DNA from: Styela clava
Lineage: Eukaryota; Chordata; Ascidiacea; Stolidobranchia; Styelidae
Reading direction: 5' to 3'
DNA: 64,000 nucleotides
NCBI RefSeq assembly: GCF_964204865.1
Contig: NC_135252.1
Location: 5,167,383 to 5,231,382 of the forward strand
Position numbers and translations under genes: made by a program
The notes under the pieces: generated by a model
The model's input: only the letters and a program-made list of their open reading frames with translations
Told to the model about the DNA's origin: nothing
Databases searched by the model: none
In this document: one piece after another, positions 59,967-64,000 of the stretch
Position numbering within the stretch: position 1 is the stretch's first letter
Layout: the number at the start of each line of letters is the position of its first letter

Positions 59967-62900
59967 ATGTGTATTCAAAACATGTCCTCAATGATTGATG
60001 TAACCTCAGAACTGGTTAGCAGGCGCAGAGGTGAATTAAGGCCATTATACACCATGAATGGATTGCGCAATCTTCCAGCCAACCTCGAGGAAAATTTGGC
60101 CAAGACAGTGGAGCATGTTTATAGACAACAAGGCTTTCCAAGTTCGGATTTATCCAGTGTTCTTCAGGCTATTCTGAAATCTTTGAAACTAGGAAAAGAC
60201 TATAGTAAAATTATCAGTAATCCCAAGTGGGTTAAAGGATTTTGTCAAAGATGGGGACATAAGATTTTTTGTGTGGATCTGGAAGATACCGAAGACAGCC
60301 AATCGCAGAATTTCAATATCATAGGTACAGTCTGACAGTAGGGCACAGTTCTCCAATTCTGGGATGTTCTGACATTTGTCTCTGAAACAAGGGCATCTGG
60401 CACGACGGCAGATTTGTTCGATTGCGCCGTGCTTATATTGATAATAATCTAAATTATTCAAGGCAGTCATATGACCAAAATTGCGTTTTTTTTCACTATA
60501 AACACTCTAATGCTATGGTTATTTTATCTGAGGAATCTGATGGGGACATTTTCAGGTTGCGCTCCCTTTTAGTTTATTGTGCGGTGCTCGATAAGGAGGC
60601 CAAGACTGTCTCGTAGGGGATGGGATTGCACTCATTGTTATATTTGATATCTTCCAGTGTGGGGGCTATTCTTGGTATCTGAGAACCGTGCCGTACTGCT
60701 GTAAGAGAAGTATTGCCTTCTACTGTTCTTGAGGAAGATTATATTGCAGCAGTGGTTATTGCCATATCACATATGATAAAAATCCATGGCCGCTTTATTG
60801 GGTATTTATCATTCAAAGTGAAACAACTTTTTGATCTATGTCATGTCTTTTCAGGTTCTCTTACTATGTTGCCAACTTCAAGTTCTATCAGTGAGATTGT
60901 CGAGGAACCATTAGTTGAAAACTTGGTGAGTGCAGTAATTGGTAATCTTTTTGGTGATGCATGCCAATAAGAATATAACATAGCATATACATACCAATAA
61001 AATAGGCACGAATCAAGAAAGTTAGCTGCAGGAAACAAAAACATTTCATGTATTTCATACTGCTCCAGACTACACAGTGCTGATCTGCACCATACCTCTC
61101 TAGAAACAATATGAATAAAAAGGGAGTTTGCATCCTCCCCATTTAAATGTTTTAATTATGCACAGTGCACACAATTCGGTACTCCTTGAGTATGTGAACT
61201 AAGATGGCGGACACTGGAACGTAGTATGTGTACCAGGTCGGGGTTAGGCCATAATTTCAGGTACAAATACTACAGGAGTCACTTGGCTAGTTTCCGAACT
61301 TGTGATAGAACTAAAATTGGAATAAAATTATGGCCTAACCCTGACCTGGTACACATACTACGTTCCGGTGTCCGCCATCTTGGTTCGCATACTACGGCAG
61401 TAGCAGTACCCACAATTCAATGCTTTTTAGACTCTAGAAATAATTTATAGTGAGACTTTCCTCCTAGGCAACCAAAACCAATCATCAGAAAGGAAGCGTG
61501 ATTGAAGACATTGAATGGAGTACTGACTTGAATTTATCTTCTCCTCAGCAATATAGAGAACATCAATATAGCTCAAATCGCGTTCCTAAATCTAAAGTGT
61601 TAAGTAACGTAAGTTTAGTACAATTTGAATTTAACCTAGCTCAAGTAAACCTCAAAGCGATAAATTAAATCTTGCAGCAATGATTTCCAACAGCAACAGA
61701 GTCTGAACCATGCAGCAAAATGACTAATTCTAAGGTATGTTTGTACCATGATTGTGTTTTTTATGTGAACCTGAGCAGTGCAATTTTAAATATTTTCCTT
61801 CCTTATTTTGACAACAAGTTGTCAGTTTAATTGCTAGTACTCCTCTCCCATTCTAAAACCAGGGAGCAGTAAACAAAAACATCAACCCGGTTGTTACGCT
61901 TCTGTCTTGAAATGTCGTATTACATGGATTCAACCAAGTGATAAGTCTCACTTATAGTTCTTATGACATGTAATGATCCCTGTTACTGCTCATTACCATG
62001 TTATTAACCATCTATTCATATTCTCAGATGCGTCATCATATTTCATCAAAAAATGCAAAAAGAAGGAAGTGGGAGGATGATACTTATGATTCATGTTCAT
62101 CAGAGAGTGATATCGTATGTTCCTACCGTAATTCAATTTATGTTTTTGTGATTATGGAGGCACAATATTTTGTAATTTTTTTAGAAATATTTACATAGTG
62201 TCATATATTTAAGTATTATCTTCTGTAGGCTCAGATGATTTCTACCATTATAATCATCACACCTTCAAGCTAGCATTCTGCCTCAGTCATTTTCTATATT
62301 ATTCATACTTGACATCTATATTGATACATATACTCTTATTCTAGTCTGATGATATGTATGCCAAGAAAAAAAGTGGTCTGAAGTATCAAGTCCCATGTTG
62401 GAGTGAAGACACAGAAGAAGAATCATCTGAAGAAAAAGATGATTGCATAATTATATCCTGTTCTGAAAAGGTATTTCGCGAGATATTTTGGACGCAATAT
62501 ATCCAATGCCCAATTTTTTTAATCAATTTAATTTAACTAATAATCAACCCTGCTTTTCAATGAAATAGGAAAATAGTGATGAAGATTCATCACCAAATGA
62601 ACAAGATACCACCAAATTACTGACACCTGGAAGAGTAAGTTTAATTTAAGTATTTAAGTAGTTTACAATTTTGTTCTCAGATTACTAAAAAATTGGAAAG
62701 AGAACCTTGGCATGACTTTATTAAGGATAGGCTATTATTTCGGTACTCCCGAAGTGTGTGTGCCAGATTAGGGTTTGGCCATAGTTTTATTCCGATTTTC
62801 TTTATTTTAGTTCTATTACTAGTTCGGGGACTAGCCAAGTGAATATACCCCCTGCCCATAGGTTTCAGTCTCTCACACAACTTGATGTAAAGTAGTCGAA

Positions 62901-63306
62901 CAAAATTAGTTACCTCCATATTGTGCTACACGCACTTCTAGAGCGCCATTATTTCTATATATTTCAATTTTATCCAACCTATGCCTATTCATATTCTTAC
63001 TGAAATCTCGATGTTTCATACTGACAAACTATTCTTGATAATCACTGATCTTGCCATTGTTTGACTGTCAGTAAGAAAATAGTAGACTCTTCCTCAATTT
63101 TATCTTTGGCAAGATTTTTAGAAAAATTTGTGTATATTCGCTCATGTTGAAGAAAATTCATTCATTTCTCATTCTGTTTACAGGCTGATTTGGGTCTTCG
63201 AAAGAAAATCAAACCAGTTGAACGATTTCAAGCTGGCATGTTCAAATCGAAGAAGAAGAAGAAAGCAAAGTTCACAAGAAGAGAAGTTTCTGAGTCATCT
63301 AGTTGT
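59967..63306 (+). CDS. Uncharacterised nuclear-type protein with CENP-B-like HTH segment, seven exons, 3' end not found
   Basis: Exons 59967-60324, 60855-60925, 61468-61608, 62028-62114, 62345-62470, 62569-62634 and 63184-63306 join to exactly 324 codons, with GT-AG introns in phase 1 once and phase 0 otherwise. An in-frame stop upstream (about 59938) supports a start at 59967, 59982 or 59991. Residues ~55-105 (VYRQQGFPSSDLSSVL, then PKWVKGFCQRWG) resemble a CENP-B/Tc5-type helix-turn-helix, so DNA binding is likely but unproven. Later exons are low-complexity: KRRKWEDD, acidic EDTEEESSEEKDD, and a lysine run in FKSKKKKKAKFTRRE, typical of nuclear proteins. The last exon's donor at 63307 (GTAGGT) leads toward sequence beyond the window. 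I do not recognise the family. A possible small exon near 61693-61736 does not fit the phase. Confidence 0.75.
61178..61410. mobile_element. GGTACTCC-family hAT-like MITE (long-TIR type), 233 bp, intronic
   Basis: Exact 8-bp duplication CACAATTC (61170-61177 and 61411-61418). Both ends are inverted copies for about 85 bp, including AAGATGGCGGACAC and AACGTAGTATGTGTACCAGG. In the second intron of the gene at 59967-63306. Confidence 0.88.
62742..62947. mobile_element. GGTACTCC-family hAT-like MITE (asymmetric type), 206 bp, intronic
   Basis: Exact 8-bp duplication ATTATTTC (62734-62741 and 62948-62955). Ends GGTACTCCCGAAGTGTGTGT and, read inward from the right, GGCGCTCTAGAAGTGCGTGT: a ~22-bp imperfect terminal repeat. 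This copy defines both ends of the asymmetric subtype. In the sixth intron of the gene at 59967-63306. Confidence 0.9.
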
Positions 63307-63340
63307 GTAGGTCATTAATAAGTATATTTAAAATAGAGTA

Positions 63341-63606
63341 CAGTGGTTCTCAAACTTTTTAAGCCACACCCTCTTTTTAGAATCGTCGAGTCTCGCGGCC
63401 CACCTCAAAAATAACTAGCTGACAATAAGGCAACTAAGACAAAAGTATGTTTTATTCAAAAACATGTTTAAAATATGTGGATGGAACGTAAATATCCAAA
63501 ATAAAGAAATGTAAAAATTTAAAATAAGTCTAACAAATATTTTCATTTTTAATCAGCTTCACGCCCCCTCAAAAAATGGGCGTGTCCCACAGTTTGAGAA
63601 CCACTG
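63341..63606. mobile_element. hAT-like MITE with CAGTGGTTCTCAAAC ends, 266 bp
   Basis: Ends CAGTGGTTCTCAAACTTTTT and, read inward from the right, CAGTGGTTCTCAAACTGTG. The left flank ends TAGAGTA and the right flank has TCGAGTA after TTT, so the 8-bp duplication is blurred. It lies 35 bp past the last recognised exon of the gene at 59967-63306. Confidence 0.75.
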
Positions 63607-63806
63607 TTTTCGAGTATTAAAATATAAGTAGGCCTAGGTTTTATCACAGGTCTATAAAAAAACAATCAAAATTAGAAAAACTTATTGGTGCTGTGAACAC
63701 GGCCAGGTGGGGCTCTCAAACTTATAGCCTACTTATCTCGTTTGCATGCGTCACATCTGCGCCGACCTTAAAAGCTACTCACTTGTTGCACAACTTACAT
63801 CCATAC

Positions 63807-64000
63807 CAGGGTTGAGCAAGGTTTTTTTACCAGGGGCCAACGATTTCGCCCACCTAGACTGGCGGGCCATCTGTGAGTGTGACTTGAAAAGAATATTAAC
63901 ATTGTTCCAAAAGCAAAAGGGGAAAACAATAAGCCTCGTGCCAAATATAAATTTAATCGCAATCTCAACAAATTCTTAGAATTATTTTCAGCGAGTCATG
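63807..64000 (+). mobile_element. Possible left end of another hAT-like element, runs off the window
   Basis: CAGGGTTGAGCAAGG followed by a T run and CCAGGGGCCAAC is typical of hAT termini with the CAGGG start seen elsewhere in this window. The other end is outside, so this is a tentative call. Confidence 0.4.

Noticed and set aside
61693..61736. Possible 44-bp exon between 61608 and 62028 (acceptor TTTCCAACAG, donor GTATGT)
   Set aside because: It would break the phase-0 join of the two neighbouring exons, and the in-phase reading meets a stop. Left out unless transcripts show it.

Overview
This is eukaryotic nuclear DNA. It starts in the edge of a ribosomal DNA array and runs into an AT-rich chromosomal arm that carries a few compact spliced genes in a dense bed of cut-and-paste transposons. 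Canonical GT-AG introns, a vertebrate-type delta phosphodiesterase gene, TTAGGG-like motifs, short introns and many hAT-type elements fit an ascidian tunicate or another small-genome marine invertebrate. The organism is an inference; no species marker was searched.

Layout. Positions 1-57 are the 5' end of 18S rRNA on the minus strand. A GC-rich leader follows (58-416), then 44 near-identical 194-bp spacer units (417-8936), so the window holds the upstream boundary of an rDNA array. After a 300-bp junction comes an AT-rich ~370-bp satellite (about 9235-17480). It runs forward to about 14180 and then in reverse, as one large inverted array. Its left arm contains a 1304-bp higher-order repeat with a captured solo LTR. 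Positions 17500-19890 hold small duplications and a degenerate 20-bp minisatellite.

Genes. I reconstructed four complete genes and one gene that runs toward the window end: a seven-exon tetraspanin (19895-23809, +); a six-exon calmodulin-like protein with a TATA box (25767-27196, -); a single-exon MPPED-type metallophosphoesterase in which a metal-ligand Asp is Cys (33567-34679, -); PDE6D, the prenyl-binding delta subunit (42535-45293, -); and an uncharacterised nuclear-looking protein with a CENP-B-like helix-turn-helix segment (59967-63306, +). In every spliced gene the exon phases close exactly. Three orphan exon candidates are listed at low confidence. The genes show no operon-like or pathway link to each other.

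Mobile DNA. At least ten hAT-like elements can be delimited, eight of them by exact 8-bp target duplications and others by terminal motifs alone. One 3.6-kb element has a decayed transposase and sits inside the 3' LTR of a decayed Ty3/gypsy element. Others are nested in each other, in a TTTGCACCC minisatellite, or in introns. There are also a tRNA-derived SINE with an ATCCT-repeat tail, L1-like 3' fragments, a TA-flanked element and a 465-bp foldback element.

I found no unmistakable new biochemical system. The most unusual structure is the rDNA edge and the inverted, LTR-bearing satellite beside it.
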